From: Homalodisca vitripennis
Lineage: Eukaryota > Arthropoda > Insecta > Hemiptera > Cicadellidae
Length of the DNA: 64,000 bases
Assembly (NCBI RefSeq): GCF_021130785.1
Contig: NW_025776796.1
Span: 186,001 to 250,000, forward strand
Reading direction: 5' to 3'
Position numbers and translations under genes: made by a program. A model generated the notes under the pieces. The model did not search any database, was not told the DNA's origin, and saw only the letters and a program-made list of their open reading frames with translations. Shown here piece after piece: positions 11,611 to 22,728 of the stretch (the first letter of the stretch is position 1; the number at the start of each line of letters is the position of its first letter).

Positions 11611-13600
11611 AAGAGTTTGCAGAGATAATGTTACATTTTAGAAAATCGCAAGAACTTGGTTTGGTTCGGCATTAAAAAGTAATAAGGTGTAAAAAGTTTT
11701 AAATTATAATCTATATTTCATGGAAACTAGGACACTATAAAACGTGACGTTGAATAAATCTTTTAGATTACCAAATCCCTTGAATACTGATAATTTAAAA
11801 TCTCTCTGTTGAAAATAATCGGTAGAGCAGCTGCTGCACGCAGGGTTGAGATTACGCGGTTGGGCTGATATGTGTAAGACCTAATGACGGCTCTACCTTG
11901 GAATATTTTTACACTGTGGCAACATTTTACGACTGCATCAATTAAAAATTATTTGCAGTTAATTTTAATATTAATGTATTATGAACTAGAACTAAATGTG
12001 CTTTTACAATTAAACGTAAACATTGATATTCATAAGAAAATATTGAAAAACCTATTTGTTCGCAATTGTTCATTGTTTGTTGCACTTGTGAGCACAAGTG
12101 TTAATTTACTAGGCACGTGTTCCAGGTGAATTAAAAAAATAGTGAATCTAATACAAATATAATTATGATGGTCTTGGAGGTAACATCCAACTTACATTAT
12201 TTACACACATAACCTGTTTAAGAAAAAATTTCATGTTTGGTGTGAGTTCAGGTGTATTTCTTCTGGTTTCATACATTTTAATCCGACCATCAGATACATA
12301 AAACATAGAATAACCGTCAGAAAACTACATTAATAAATTAAATACTTCTATTGTACGTGGTTAGCTGGTGGGAATATAACATTTATTTTCAGTCTTAATG
12401 TTGATTTTAAACGTGTTAAACCAAACATATAAAGTGTAAAAAATAACTATTTCATGTTTTAAACTCTTGTTATACTCTCCCATTTTGGCCTCCATCAGAA
12501 CTAGTGAAGATATTGTTCGAGTTCTTTCTTAGAGGAAATGTCACTATCAATTTTAATACTAATCAGATTGTGTATGTAAACAATACAAATTAGCCCTCAC
12601 CTCCTTTGCTATGACCGAATAACTAATTATTTGAGCTAATGTTATACCACGTCGACATTTACATAAATAATGATTTTGAAAACAAAACTATATAACATAT
12701 TTTAAGTTGGACTAATTTAAAACCTCAAGTTTAACCTGTGACACTGTGATAACGAAGAGCTAGGTTACCGTGACATTTACCAAAATCGCTCCGCCACCAC
12801 TTTGTCACATGATGCGCTTTTACACGAGGATACTCAGGAGCGGTTTTGTGTTAAGGGTGTTACAGTAAGTTTAGTAATTAAACATTTTATGAGATATAAA
12901 TAATAACTTTATAGTAGATAGAGTATAATTTAACTAAGATGGAGTGGTTCGAAATTATTCAAAGTATTAAACCTCCAGCCAGTGAACGAATACTTGCGAG
13001 TCAATAGAAATTGGTACAAGATTTATTGGATACAAAAAAAGTTTATTATTGACATGAAAATATCATCATGGTACTATAAATTATTGAGTGGGGAGATGTC
13101 TGCAACATGTAACTTAAACCTCTGGGCCAATTGGCCTTTAGATTCATTCTGTTTCCATGATTATATAAGCCTCCATATTTACACTGGGGTATCGTAATCA
13201 CTGTAAGACAGCTCTCTGTTAAATCTTTAGCTGTGGAGTGGCATACATTCTGAACCTTTGTGAGTATCTTATCCTCTGACACCTAGAACTCCCAGCATCT
13301 AGGAAACACTGATCTCTCAAGTAATGCTTCAGTATATATTATTACCATATACATCGAATATTACATTTGATTAATAGGGTATACAAGATTCTGGCGCATT
13401 CTTATTTTTTAATGAGTCTGAGATTTTAAAAAGACCAGTTTGTGGGTAAGGCCATCGTGTCCAAGTTTACTAAAGAAAAATTTTATGAATATTGTACCAC
13501 ATTATCTGAAGATTTGATCTGTATTACATTTTTTAGACGTGCAATTATTTTTATGCATATGAACATGTCCTCAGCTAATAAAACAGGTGAAACATACTAC
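11611..13600. other. Gene-free AT-rich stretch
   Basis: No supported gene. A possible MITE-like unit lies at about 12784-12857, where AAAATCGCTCC is mirrored by GGAGCGGTTTT with one mismatch. It contains the TCACATGATGCGCTTTTACA block shared with about 6764-6783. GGTAGAGCAGCTGCTGC near 11821 is faintly tRNA-like but too weak to call. Confidence 0.4.
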
Positions 13601-13635
13601 TTCATAGCAATGCTTTTTTAAATTATTATAGATTT

Positions 13636-13920
13636 CCATGGAAACAACAAGGAAAATTTTGGAGGTATTTCAATTTGTTTTGATAGTTCAGCTTCCTTTT
13701 TCAAAAGTACCTACTCGCAGTAAGCCTGAGTACCATCACCAGGAACGGGATGCGATGGCGAGGAGCAGGGCCAGGACAAGGACCTACATGGGTAGGTTTC
13801 TTTTATTATTTAGAAGTATCTGCTTCCGCTCTTTCTATATCATGTTACCCAAAGTGGTTTACATCCTAGTTTAGCGACTATTAATCATAACACTAGTCAC
13901 TAGAAAATCTGATATGTTTG
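13636..13920 (+). repeat. Local repeat module, copy 4
   Basis: It starts with TTCCATGGAAACAACAAGG, then a core at about 13715-13800 with CACCAGGAACGGGATGCGATGG and CCAGGACAAGGACCTACATG. The TTACCCAAAGTGGTTTACAT block follows at about 13847-13866. In this copy only, the core ends in GGGTAGG, which resembles a splice donor. Other copies have GGATGAG there, which argues against a conserved exon. Confidence 0.65.
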
Positions 13921-15465
13921 AAAAACAATTAAAATAAAACAGAAAGTTATAATTGTTGATGGTTGAATTAGGCATCCATTCTTGTTTTGTAAAAATGATA
14001 AAGTTTTCGAAAAAGGTGATTAGGAGAGAGATAGTTGGGCCTGTCTTCCAATAGTTGATAAAAATCAATACTTGTTACTTATCATTAACAGCAATCATTC
14101 TGAAATTTTCATAAGCCAAATATAGACAATTTAAATAAATTAGTGTACGCTAGGTAACTAAGTTTAACATTCTTAACTAAATCACGTAAAATTATCGAAC
14201 CCGTGAGAGATACCCTTGTTAGATGGCACCTAACAAACATAGTGGGTCTGATGAAATATTTTTATCAAATTCTAAATTATTCCGCTTCTTCAAAAGTGCC
14301 TCTTTGACTGTATGACATTATTTTTTCCATAAAACGGTTGATTCATCCATATCCGTGTCTGTGAGAGGAGGGGGAATTCCACCCTGCGCGCTATGTTGGA
14401 CGGCATCTACACACGTGACCAATGCCGTTAGTGTTTTGTGTTACTGCACACGCGTGTCAGTGTCAACACTATGTTTAGTTCGATATTGTGATTAGAGTGT
14501 GTGTTTGTAACAAACATTTTTGTACTATACTTGTTATTATTATAATTTAAATGACAAAAATATTTGGATAGCATTATTCTTAGTTGAATTGAAAAGGTTA
14601 AAGAAGATTGTTCCCCCACTTATTGCAGTGATAATAAATCTAATGCTCCATTAGATCATTCGACACACAATAACCTTACATCACTTGTGTTGTTACTGCT
14701 CTGTCAGAAAATTATTTATTTAATAATTTATGCTGTTCAAATGTTTAGCTTGCTTAATGTATATTTTCGTAAAAATAATATTTAACCAAAGTTAAATACT
14801 AATTGGTAAAATATTTCTAAAACCATGCACTGGTGCCATAACTGTGCAAAATAAGAAAAATGAGAACGGTTTTTTTTCTTAACATATTTATAGTCTTTAA
14901 AAACAAATGTTTGGATGGTAAAAAATTTCCTTAACTTATTGCCTATTATACTTTAATAAACTATATTTATAATTTACAAAACAAATATGTTTTTAAATTT
15001 TAAAATGCATTATTCGAAAACGTGTAATAAAATAATGTTATGATTTCTTTATACACAAAAACTATAACTCATCAAAAAACTTATACAAAACCCTTAAGAA
15101 TTTCAAAATAGCATTGGTAAGATACACAAATCAATCAATCAATGTTAGATGGCAGCTGTACATGGAACCTGCTACGTATGTGGATTGGACGGGACCACTC
15201 ACAAGATAAACTCGATAGAAAACTTTAGCAATGAAACTTAATCTACATGCTTTACTTCTATAAATGCGTTATTTAAATTTACACCAGAGATCTCTTTCAT
15301 TGGTCTACAGTTGAAGGCGTAGATTTTCATACATTCAATGACTCACTGGACTCCATTGTAACTTTCAAACAATAAACCTTCCTAGACACCTAGACTCACA
15401 TTTGCTATTGTGAGAAAAATTAAATAGCTGTACTTTCACATGTAAAGTACACCAAGTGAAGAAAT
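13921..15465. other. Gene-free AT-rich stretch
   Basis: No supported gene. A GC-richer patch at about 14340-14420 (GAGGAGGGGGAATTCCACCC) stands out from the background but matches nothing I recognise. A block resembling the module's CACCAGAGCTCTCT element lies near 15281-15310. Confidence 0.35.
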
Positions 15466-15469
15466 AGTT

Positions 15470-15612
15470 TCCATAACGTGTTGAGTAGACATCTTCAACC
15501 ATCCTGGTAGTTAAGTGATTATTGCGTTAGCTTATCAACTGCAGGGCCCGAGCTCGAGTACCGGTAATTGAACGCTGTTTCGCACGCTAAAACTCGTCTT
15601 GATCTAGCCTTC
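15470..15612 (+). mobile_element. tRNA-derived SINE-like copy 1
   Basis: A polymerase III-like internal promoter is visible: GGTAGTTAAGTGATTA (A-box-like, about 15505-15520) and GAGCTCGAGTACC (B-box-like, about 15550-15562). The GTAGACATCTT leader and a GAACGC block just after the B box are shared with the copy at 24295-24420. The tRNA fold itself is degenerate. Two copies sharing sequence outside the promoter boxes favour a SINE over a decayed tRNA gene. Confidence 0.45.
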
Positions 15613-16930
15613 TGTAGACTTCTTTCTTAGTAACAGTATAAATAATTTCAAGTATTTACAGTAGAAACAACTTTTTTTAATTTGCTCAATTTGTTATTGT
15701 GATCTTTAAAGTATAAGAAAATATTTGTATATCCTTTGACTTACATAAAAAAAATTAATCTCAGTAGCTTATTTTAAGTTTTTTGAATGAGTATATATTA
15801 TTTATATACAACGAATTTAACGACGTTTTTCTCTCTTGCTATAGATTAGTCTATCCCTTCAAAATATTTATGAGCTAATACAATTTAAATTGCATCTTAT
15901 GACTGTTATAAGATAACGAATTCTCAACGAATTCCTTATTTAACACCCCAAGGCAATAAATGTTGGTCATCCTCAGAAGTACTTATATAGCCGGAAACAC
16001 GTGTGCATTAATGTATTATATACTATGTGCCGTATTCTACGCTAAATACACATGTATGAAATACCCCTTAATAATCTGTTTTTAGGACAAAAAAATTCTT
16101 ACAGTTTAACAATTTTGTCGGTAGTATATTTTCTTATTTTAGGTTCAAGATGCTTCATACTTGTATATTGGATCTCTTACCCATGTTTTTAATTGACATT
16201 CATTAAAGGGCAGTGATCAATAAATTATTTGTAAATTATAAAAATCCCATGCTTATTACTTAGTCTAAAATGACCATGCAAAACATTGGTTAACAATGGT
16301 TAATAGAATACTAAATCAAATTGGTGCTGCTTTAAACCCGTTCTTGTAGGGATGGCTGTTCATTCTAATTTTTAATTTTGTGCTGGAATTCATTAAAATA
16401 ACATTTCATTATTTGGCTACAATTGATGTATCATGTATGAATGTTAATGTATCATTGTACCTATATATGCAAAAAACTTTAAAAATATGTTGTATTTAAA
16501 AGCAATGTTTCCGTTTTTAATTGTAGTTTTCAAAATTTTAAACTTTTGTTTTAAAATTTAAATGCATTGAAATCTTCTAATATCTTTGTTTTATTAATCT
16601 GAGGAATTGTCAGAATACAAAGTGTAGCGTTGGCATGTGAAACGGAAAGCAGTATCCACTATAATAAAAATTTTATTTTAGTATTTAAGTCCCGGTATTG
16701 CTGATGGCTCACCATGAACAATATTGCACGTTAGTCTAATCGTACACACACGCACGGGCGTGCTTTTAAGTTGCGTTCTTATAATTTATTATTTCTAAAA
16801 TCTTTAATAATATGATGATAAATAATAATGTAGCACGTATTTGGAGGCAGAGAAAAATTATATTATAACTTATGCTGTAGTGTTTTATTTAAACGTTTGC
16901 CTTCTTAGAATGTTTGTGTTGGCGTAACAA
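15613..16930. other. Gene-free AT-rich stretch
   Basis: Nothing recognisable apart from a short GC-rich palindrome-like site (GCACGGGCGTGC, about 16752-16763). Confidence 0.35.
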
Positions 16931-16939
16931 GAAATGGGT

Positions 16940-17460
16940 TTAATATTAGTAGTAGTCGTGACGTTACCAATATAAAAAAAGCAGGTGTAAACCACGTAGC
17001 AGGTTGCATACCATATTATTTAATATCCATGGAAACAACGTAGGTATATAATTTAATGTTTTTGTTAATAATTTGAAAGTGAAATGTCGCACTGTTTTTA
17101 ATCTTCGTCCAACTCACAACTAGTCGCGGAAGTTGCGTCAGGAACACTATTTGATGGCCAGAAGCACGACCAGGACCAGGACTTACATGGATGAGGAAAT
17201 TTCATTACTTAAAAATCACAGTTTACAATTTCAATATCACTTGTTACCTAAAACAGTTTAGGTCTTAGTTTTAACGAATATTTATACATCACAAAGTACC
17301 AGAGCATTTAACATGTTATACAGATTTTTTTCTTGAGTTTCTATTATAGTTGTAGCATTCTATGGTAAGTTTTGTATAGAACCTGTGTTTTGTGCTGTAT
17401 TTCATCCTCTCTGTACCCAAAACCTATAGTGTCAAGCGGTGTACAATCATTTATGCTCTG
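16940..17460 (+). repeat. Local repeat module, copy 5
   Basis: It has the upstream AGTAGTCGTGACGTTA block (CRE-like with one change, 16959-16966) and AATATCCATGGAAACAACG at about 17020-17040. The core spans about 17105-17196, including GATGGCCAGAAGCACGACC, CCAGGACCAGGACTTACATG and GGATGAGG. A diverged CAGTTTAGGTCTTAG block is at about 17251-17270, and CTCTCTGTACCC at about 17406-17417. It is among the most complete copies. Confidence 0.7.
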
Positions 17461-17994
17461 AAAACAGGTACCTCTACTTGAAATATCGCTTTTAATTAGT
17501 CATGTGTAGTACCAAAAATTTAACAAAATACATGTTATTGGATTATACACTAATATGAGTACTTACCGTATAAACATTTGAATAAAACCCTATACTAAAG
17601 ATTTGTTCCCTTATTAGATTATGGTTGTATGTGTCAATATATTACTGTAAGACTTATTAGCCTGGAATCTTTATCGATATGACCGTTTACGGTATTGCTA
17701 ATTTGTTTATTTACAAAAAAAATTGATTTTTCAGATTGTAGCTTTTACGTACCTAATTTACGTAGTATACAAAACATTGCACTTTTAAACTTCTCCTACA
17801 ATTATTACAGGCCATATTACAGAAATAAAAATATATTAAAACTTGACTAGAAATTTTTAAAGTTTATTCATAGAAAAAATCTCGTGTATAAGTTTTCTCA
17901 ATGATGGAAACAGTACATAGTATAGGTGAATTGTTGGGAAAGGTTATATTATGAATGATTAATTTTTAAATTAAAATTCATTTCAAGTAATTAA

Positions 17995-18235
17995 CACCCA
18001 TAAATATTGAAATATATTTATGGTTTTAAATCCCTTCAGTACTATAAATGTACAGAAAGAATTAGTCTACAATTACATATTTTACCAAATCCAAATGTTT
18101 TATGGTCCATTCTTACATAGTTTTTAACAAATGATAAGAGTACTAGGAGAAATATTTACTTTAATGTGACTTAGAGGCATTTTCAGGCATTATATAGTAG
18201 TGTAAAAACTTTTAAAAATTAAAAGTTTAATGTTC
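17995..18235 (+). repeat. Tandem duplication, left unit
   Basis: The unit contains AAATCCCTTCAGTACTATAA, a CAGTCTACAATTAC-like block, TACTAGGAGAAATATTTAC and CAGGCATTATATAGTAGTGT in the same order as 18560-18780. The copies are about 565 bp apart and largely identical. The 18250-18420 module core lies between them, so the duplicated segment is longer than this block. Confidence 0.75.
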
Positions 18236-18239
18236 AAAG

Positions 18240-18430
18240 ACGTTAGGGCGTGGAAAATCTACACTAGGAGTACGCTGGCGAAGACCAGGGTTGAGACAAA
18301 GATTTATGGACGAGTTGCTTAATAATTTGCAATTAAAAGATCTTCTCTAACTATTCTTTTTACCCAAAGCAGTTCACATTCTAGTCTTGTGATTGTCAAT
18401 CACAGAATAAAACAGTGAAACAGTTTCTAT
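18240..18430 (+). repeat. Local repeat module core, copy 6 (diverged)
   Basis: A decayed core (GACCAGGGTTGAGACAAAGA, then TTTATGGACGAGTT; about 18274-18315) is followed by TTTACCCAAAGCAGTTCACA at about 18359-18378 and the usual downstream block. Confidence 0.5.
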
Positions 18431-18554
18431 GTTATTATAACTCATTTTCACTTAAGAGGATTTTAATGTTAAGGACTTTTGCAATGAATTCATTTTCTTG
18501 TGTACTGATACTTAAGTTTGTTACATATAATTATGTTTCATGCGTAAGCAGAAA

Positions 18555-18790
18555 AAAAATTTTATTTATGTTTTTAAATCCCTTTAGTGCTATAAATGTA
18601 CACAAAGAATCAGTCTACAATTACATATTTTACCAAATAAAATTTTGTTATGGTCCATTCTCACATAGTTTATAACAAATGAAAAGAGTACTAGGAGAAT
18701 TATTTACGTCTATGTGACGAGACATTTTCAGGCATTATATAGTAGTGTACAAATTTAAAAAAATTAAAAACTAGTGAATTTTAGCTGGCC
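18555..18790 (+). repeat. Tandem duplication, right unit
   Basis: This is the second copy of the 17995-18235 block, with a few substitutions and small indels. The 86-residue frame from 18415 runs into it, but the left unit does not preserve the frame, so I do not call a gene. Confidence 0.75.
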
Positions 18791-20905
18791 TCGAATTAAA
18801 AACTCATAACGTATTGCGTAAATTTGTTTAAACATCATTTCTAAAAACGTTGTTGTACAGATTTAAGGAGAATTATAGTCTATATCTTTTACTTTATTCA
18901 ATTAATTGATGAGATTACCACCAGAGCTTTCTTTTAGTTTACAAGAGATTATAACTTGTCAATTGTGATGATACAGTTATAGAAACAACTCCTTAGACTC
19001 CTTTGTCACCTTTACATGGTACACTTACAATATTAATATTAATTTTACTCTGAAAAAAGTCAAAAATGCTATATTTGAAAAATAATGCCTACTCGTAGTT
19101 GTTATAACATTTTCCACTACAATTTTTTGTCGGAATATAATTTTCATCACACACTGACAGGAAACCCAACCTACTGCAAAATCAGATAGGAACAATCAAA
19201 ATCTTTGTTCAGAAGTCACAAGCTATCTAATTTGTGGTCCAGATACCGGGACCAGCGTAACTGAGGCACTGGTTGTTACATACACATATTACACTAAAAT
19301 AATAAATGCTAGTAAAGATTGCTATTCAATATTTCAGGTGTTATTGATTAAGCCCATGACACAGTTATACTATAAACTTTATTTTTTTTTAACTACTTAA
19401 GTCCTTAGCTCGTATGTCCATAAGTAGGAAAATGATATCCGTTAATAGGTGAGGTCCGTTTTAGTTCAAATACACACTTATCACAAAACCCTATTTTTGA
19501 GTTTACACTCTTAATTCCATAATTATCCTTTAAATTAATTTATAATGATAATAGGTATACGTCAGGAAAGACATAAACATGAAGTTTTAAACTTTGACAA
19601 CCATTGACTTGTACTGAAAATTGCGATAACTTTGCTATTAGGATTTGGTACCTATAATGTTCAGCTCTGCGTCCTTATATTGTAACTTTATATCCGCCAG
19701 AAGAATTCATGTAATTTATCTGCTAACTCTAACACAGTTATATTTATTTATACATTTACTTTCCCCAGAGGGTTCACTTCTGGTTGGTTTATTGCTTCCG
19801 GTTAAACCCACACTAGGTACAGCAAAAACCGATGTCACTTAAATCTGTACAACCTTATGGATTCAGGAGTGGTACATCAGTAACCTAAAATGTCGAGATT
19901 CTGCAAGGGTAATTCAGTAGGTCTGGTCTACAGTGGGAGATGACTGTTGAAGTTTGTAGTGTTTGTTCCATATGAGTCAATGATTCTTGCCAGCCTAGAC
20001 AAGGTTGTGCCACCCTTACCGGCTTTGATTGGAGAGGCTGGTTTAGAGCTGGCTTTCTCTTCTTACGCCCACACCTCTAGGGGCTGGATAAATTTCACCA
20101 AATTTAGTCTCTTGAAAGGTGAGGGATTTATGGAAATAATGTTTTGTCAAGGTCATAGATTAATTATAAAGGTCGGAAATATAAGTGTTTTATTGAAATA
20201 GGCTTCTTGACCTACTTATGTATGCCTATATTTTTAAACGATGCACTTAGGCAAATTAAAATTTGAAACTAAAAATATAAATAATTTGAGATAGAATCGT
20301 TTTTAAACCAGACATTCCAGGTTCTGGAATTCTAGGTTTGTAGAAGTTCCATACAAGTTTCATCTCACTAGCACGTAACATTAAAAATGAGCAAACTCAT
20401 AGTTGTTAAATGTTTGGCGACAATAGTAGCAACAACACCTTCTTCATTAAATAACTAGCCGTACCTTTACAGATTTCTACCTTACATGAAAGTGAAAATT
20501 TTAAATACTTAACCCTAATGTGAGTTTGATTACAAACATTTTTTAGAGTATACACTTATTAAGGTTATAAGATCCGTATAAACATAAAGTAAATATATTT
20601 TTTATTCTTCTGTTATGGATAAAAAGTTATTTGCACTATAAAAGTTTAACATGAATTATATATGGTTTACTATAAATCTATAAGTTTCAGAAGCGTTACA
20701 GTTTATGAATAAATGTTGGAATATCTGTGTTAAATGTTTATAATATTTCATCGCTTTTTTATGTATTCTGCGGTTCTGCTGTAATAATTAGTATTTAGTT
20801 TTTATTGAGTGCATGTTTTATAGTAAGGGTGCATGGAATAGACACACAACAACGCTGTTGTAGTTCCCGACTTATGCGTGTCAACGCTTTGGCATGTTTT
20901 TTTTT
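18791..20905. other. Gene-free stretch holding an old repeat
   Basis: No supported gene. It contains the minus-strand repeat copy at 19735-20110. A small perfect inverted repeat (ATTCCAG...CTGGAAT) lies at about 20307-20323. A block resembling CACCAGAGCTCTCT is near 18918-18950. Confidence 0.4.
19735..20110 (-). mobile_element. Fragment of a moderate-GC interspersed repeat (partner at 27700-28100)
   Basis: Reverse-complemented, this matches 27700-28100 over most of its length. Shared landmarks are GGAGAGGCTGGTT with GAGCTGGC, GGTTGTGCCACCC, GTGGGAGATGACTG and GGTCTGGTCTACA, and the aligned ends TCACTTCTGGTTGG and CCAGCCAGAAGTGA. Opposite orientation and absence from the paralogous 58-kb segment fit a transposed element. 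It could be the 3' UTR of an R1/LOA-type LINE, but no coding match is visible. Confidence 0.6.
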
Positions 20906-21170
20906 TTTACTTTGTTGCGGGGACGGTTAGCGGGCTACACGAGTGGCAAGATAACCCGTAACGATGTTCACCTTGAAGAGTAGGAACTCAAGAGTTGACT
21001 CGGTACATCGGGTTAAAATAAGTTTATTAAAAATAGTCACTCGGCTCAACTCTGTTCACAACATGTAAAATGAAAACACCTGTATAAAATTACTACTGAG
21101 AATAAACTATTAACACTATACTTTGTGGTACTTATGTTTCACAATTCCAACATCTAACTATTCTGCCTAC

Positions 21171-21490
21171 TACCGCGACCGGTTCCTCGCTGTGCAGTCT
21201 GCGGAGACTGATCCCAACACCGTGACCGTTCCTCACTGTGCAGTCTGCGGAGACTGATCCCAACACCGTGAACGTTCCTCACTGTGCAGTCTGCGGAGAC
21301 TGACCCAAACACCGTGACCGTTCCTCACTGTGCAGTCTGCGGAGACTGATCACAACACCGTGACCGTTCCTCACTGTGCAGTCTGCGGAGACTGATCCCA
21401 ACACCGTGAACGTTCCTCACTGTGCAGTCTGCGGAGACTGACCCAAACACCGTGACCGTTCCTCACTGTGCAGTCTGTGGAGACTGATGA
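21171..21490. repeat. 46-bp minisatellite, 7 units, each with a hairpin
   Basis: Units recur exactly every 46 bases, with CAGTCT starting at 21195, 21241, 21287, 21333, 21379, 21425 and 21471. Each contains CAGTCTGCGGAGACTG, a perfect 6-bp stem with a 4-base loop (GTGG in the last). Variants (GACCG/GAACG, GATCCC/GACCCA) repeat every three units, showing a 138-bp higher-order duplication. On the LTR sense strand each unit repeats the initiator-like TCAGTC. Confidence 0.95.
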
Positions 21491-21520
21491 CTACTGTTGC
21501 GCCTCGCAGGGCTTAAATAA
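21483..21520 (-). promoter_or_regulatory. LTR core promoter (TATA-like plus initiator)
   Basis: On the minus strand, TTATTTAAGC (21511-21520) is followed about 30 bases later by TCAGT (21483-21487), the usual TATA-to-initiator spacing in arthropod LTRs. The assignment is inferred from sequence and spacing only. Confidence 0.5.
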
Positions 21521-21763
21521 CACAACCCATTAAGAGCGATTATCGCTCTGTACATATCATTGTCCAAAGTGCTAATGATCTGTAGATTGCTCTGTGAGCA
21601 GTGACAATTTTTTAATGATAATGTTGTATATCTATTACTTATCTAACGTCTACTCTTCTCACGCTAACACTATTCCAGTTATTGATACACATTAAATAAT
21701 ACATACAATCATGGCCACATGTCCTTACATACTAATATGATTACAAAATAATGTTGCTACACA

Positions 21764-22330
21764 ACTTTAACCTAGATAGTAATTGTGAATTGATTTAGTA
21801 ATTTACCTGATGAAGATATCAGATTTTAGATTTTGAATGTATGTAGATTGATTGTATTGTATCACTGAGCGATGGAAAATGTCGGGAATAATCCTGTTTC
21901 CTTCATAATGTTACCAGTAATTCGTGAAGTAACGTGAGGTATAATTCTTAGGGAACATTTAAAAGTGCATTGTATGGCAGATTAATTGAATCTGATATGA
22001 TGTCATGTAGGTTTTTTAGATTTAGCTGTATAGTAAAATTTCATGTTGAACGTGCCTGTGGTTGTATTTCGAAAAAAGCATGATATAAATATGTTTATTA
22101 ATGTATTTGTAACTAGAGATTTTACGACTATGTTGGACGGGAGTGTTGTTGTCTTTCAGTAATAGACGTAGCGTAAGAAATGACTGCACAGTTAAAAACT
22201 AAAAGAAAATAAGGAAACAGCTGAAACATACCCAACAGTACAATACAGGTACGTACAAATTACGTATATCAATAAAAACAAAAAGATAAAGATTTTGTTC
22301 AACAATTTTTCTATATCTCAGTTCATGATG
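21764..22330. other. Gene-free stretch
   Basis: Nothing recognisable between the LTR and the next module core. Confidence 0.35.
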
Positions 22331-22339
22331 AAATTTTTT

Positions 22340-22728
22340 TATATTTCGAGCACGCCCGGAAAACTCCTCCAGGATAGATTACGGCCAGGACCAGGACCAG
22401 AATTTACAGAAGAGTTACTTTGTATTATTTTCTTAGAAATCACAGCATCTGCTCCTCGATCTCTCACTACCAAAGCAGTTTACACATCCTAGTTTTAGTG
22501 ACAGAAAACCTGAAAAGTTGCATTGACAACACTATTCCTAATAACAACATTGAAATACGTGTTAATAATTTCATTGAGTTGATTTCTAGATTTATTAAGG
22601 TTATCATAGCTTTGTTTAAATACTGACAATTTTGTGTTGTATGCTATTTATAATCCGCTCTGTATCCTAAGAATACAGGGAGAATTGTTTTGGAATATAA
22701 GATAAACGAATTATTGACTCATGGTTAA
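22340..22728 (+). repeat. Local repeat module, copy 7, left part
   Basis: The core has GGCCAGGACCAGGACCAGAA (about 22381-22400) then TTTACAGAAGAGTTAC. AAAGCAGTTTACACATCCTAG follows at about 22473-22493, and TACAGGGAGAATTGTTTTGG at about 22674-22693. The LINE fragment at 22729-23740 interrupts it, and the last approximately 110 bases are repeated on the far side. Confidence 0.65.
22616..22727 (+). repeat. Long flanking duplication, left copy
   Basis: This segment recurs at 23740-23852 on the other side of the LINE fragment. TTTTGGAATATAAGATAAAC and the bases that follow, to GACTCAT, are identical in both; the rest differs by a modest number of substitutions. It is either an unusually long target-site duplication or two tandem module blocks with a LINE between them. 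Confidence 0.75.

Larger units (their letters stand above)
20913..21763 (-). mobile_element. Solo LTR of a retrotransposon (minus orientation)
   Basis: On the minus strand it reads TGTGTAGCAACATTAT to CCGTCCCCGCAACA, so it has TG...CA ends. It is flanked by candidate 4-bp target duplications ACTT (20909-20912 and 21764-21767). Inside are a TATA-like TTATTTAAGC (21511-21520), an arthropod-type initiator TCAGT about 30 bases downstream (21483-21487), seven tandem repeats, and AATAAA (21023-21028). U3, R and U5 are therefore recognisable in order over 851 bp. No internal gag-pol or second LTR lies nearby, so recombination between two LTRs probably removed the body. The superfamily is not assignable. 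Confidence 0.75.

Noticed and set aside
11821..11880. tRNA-like stretch GGTAGAGCAGCTGCTGC
   Set aside because: No acceptor stem, weak B box and no second copy seen.
13638..13874. Open frames through module cores (Arg-Thr, Gln-Asp or Pro-Gly repeats) as possible micro-exons of a fast-evolving gene family
   Set aside because: Different copies are open in different frames because the 6-bp repetition leaves all three frames open. Only one copy has a GT donor-like end, so there is no conserved exon.
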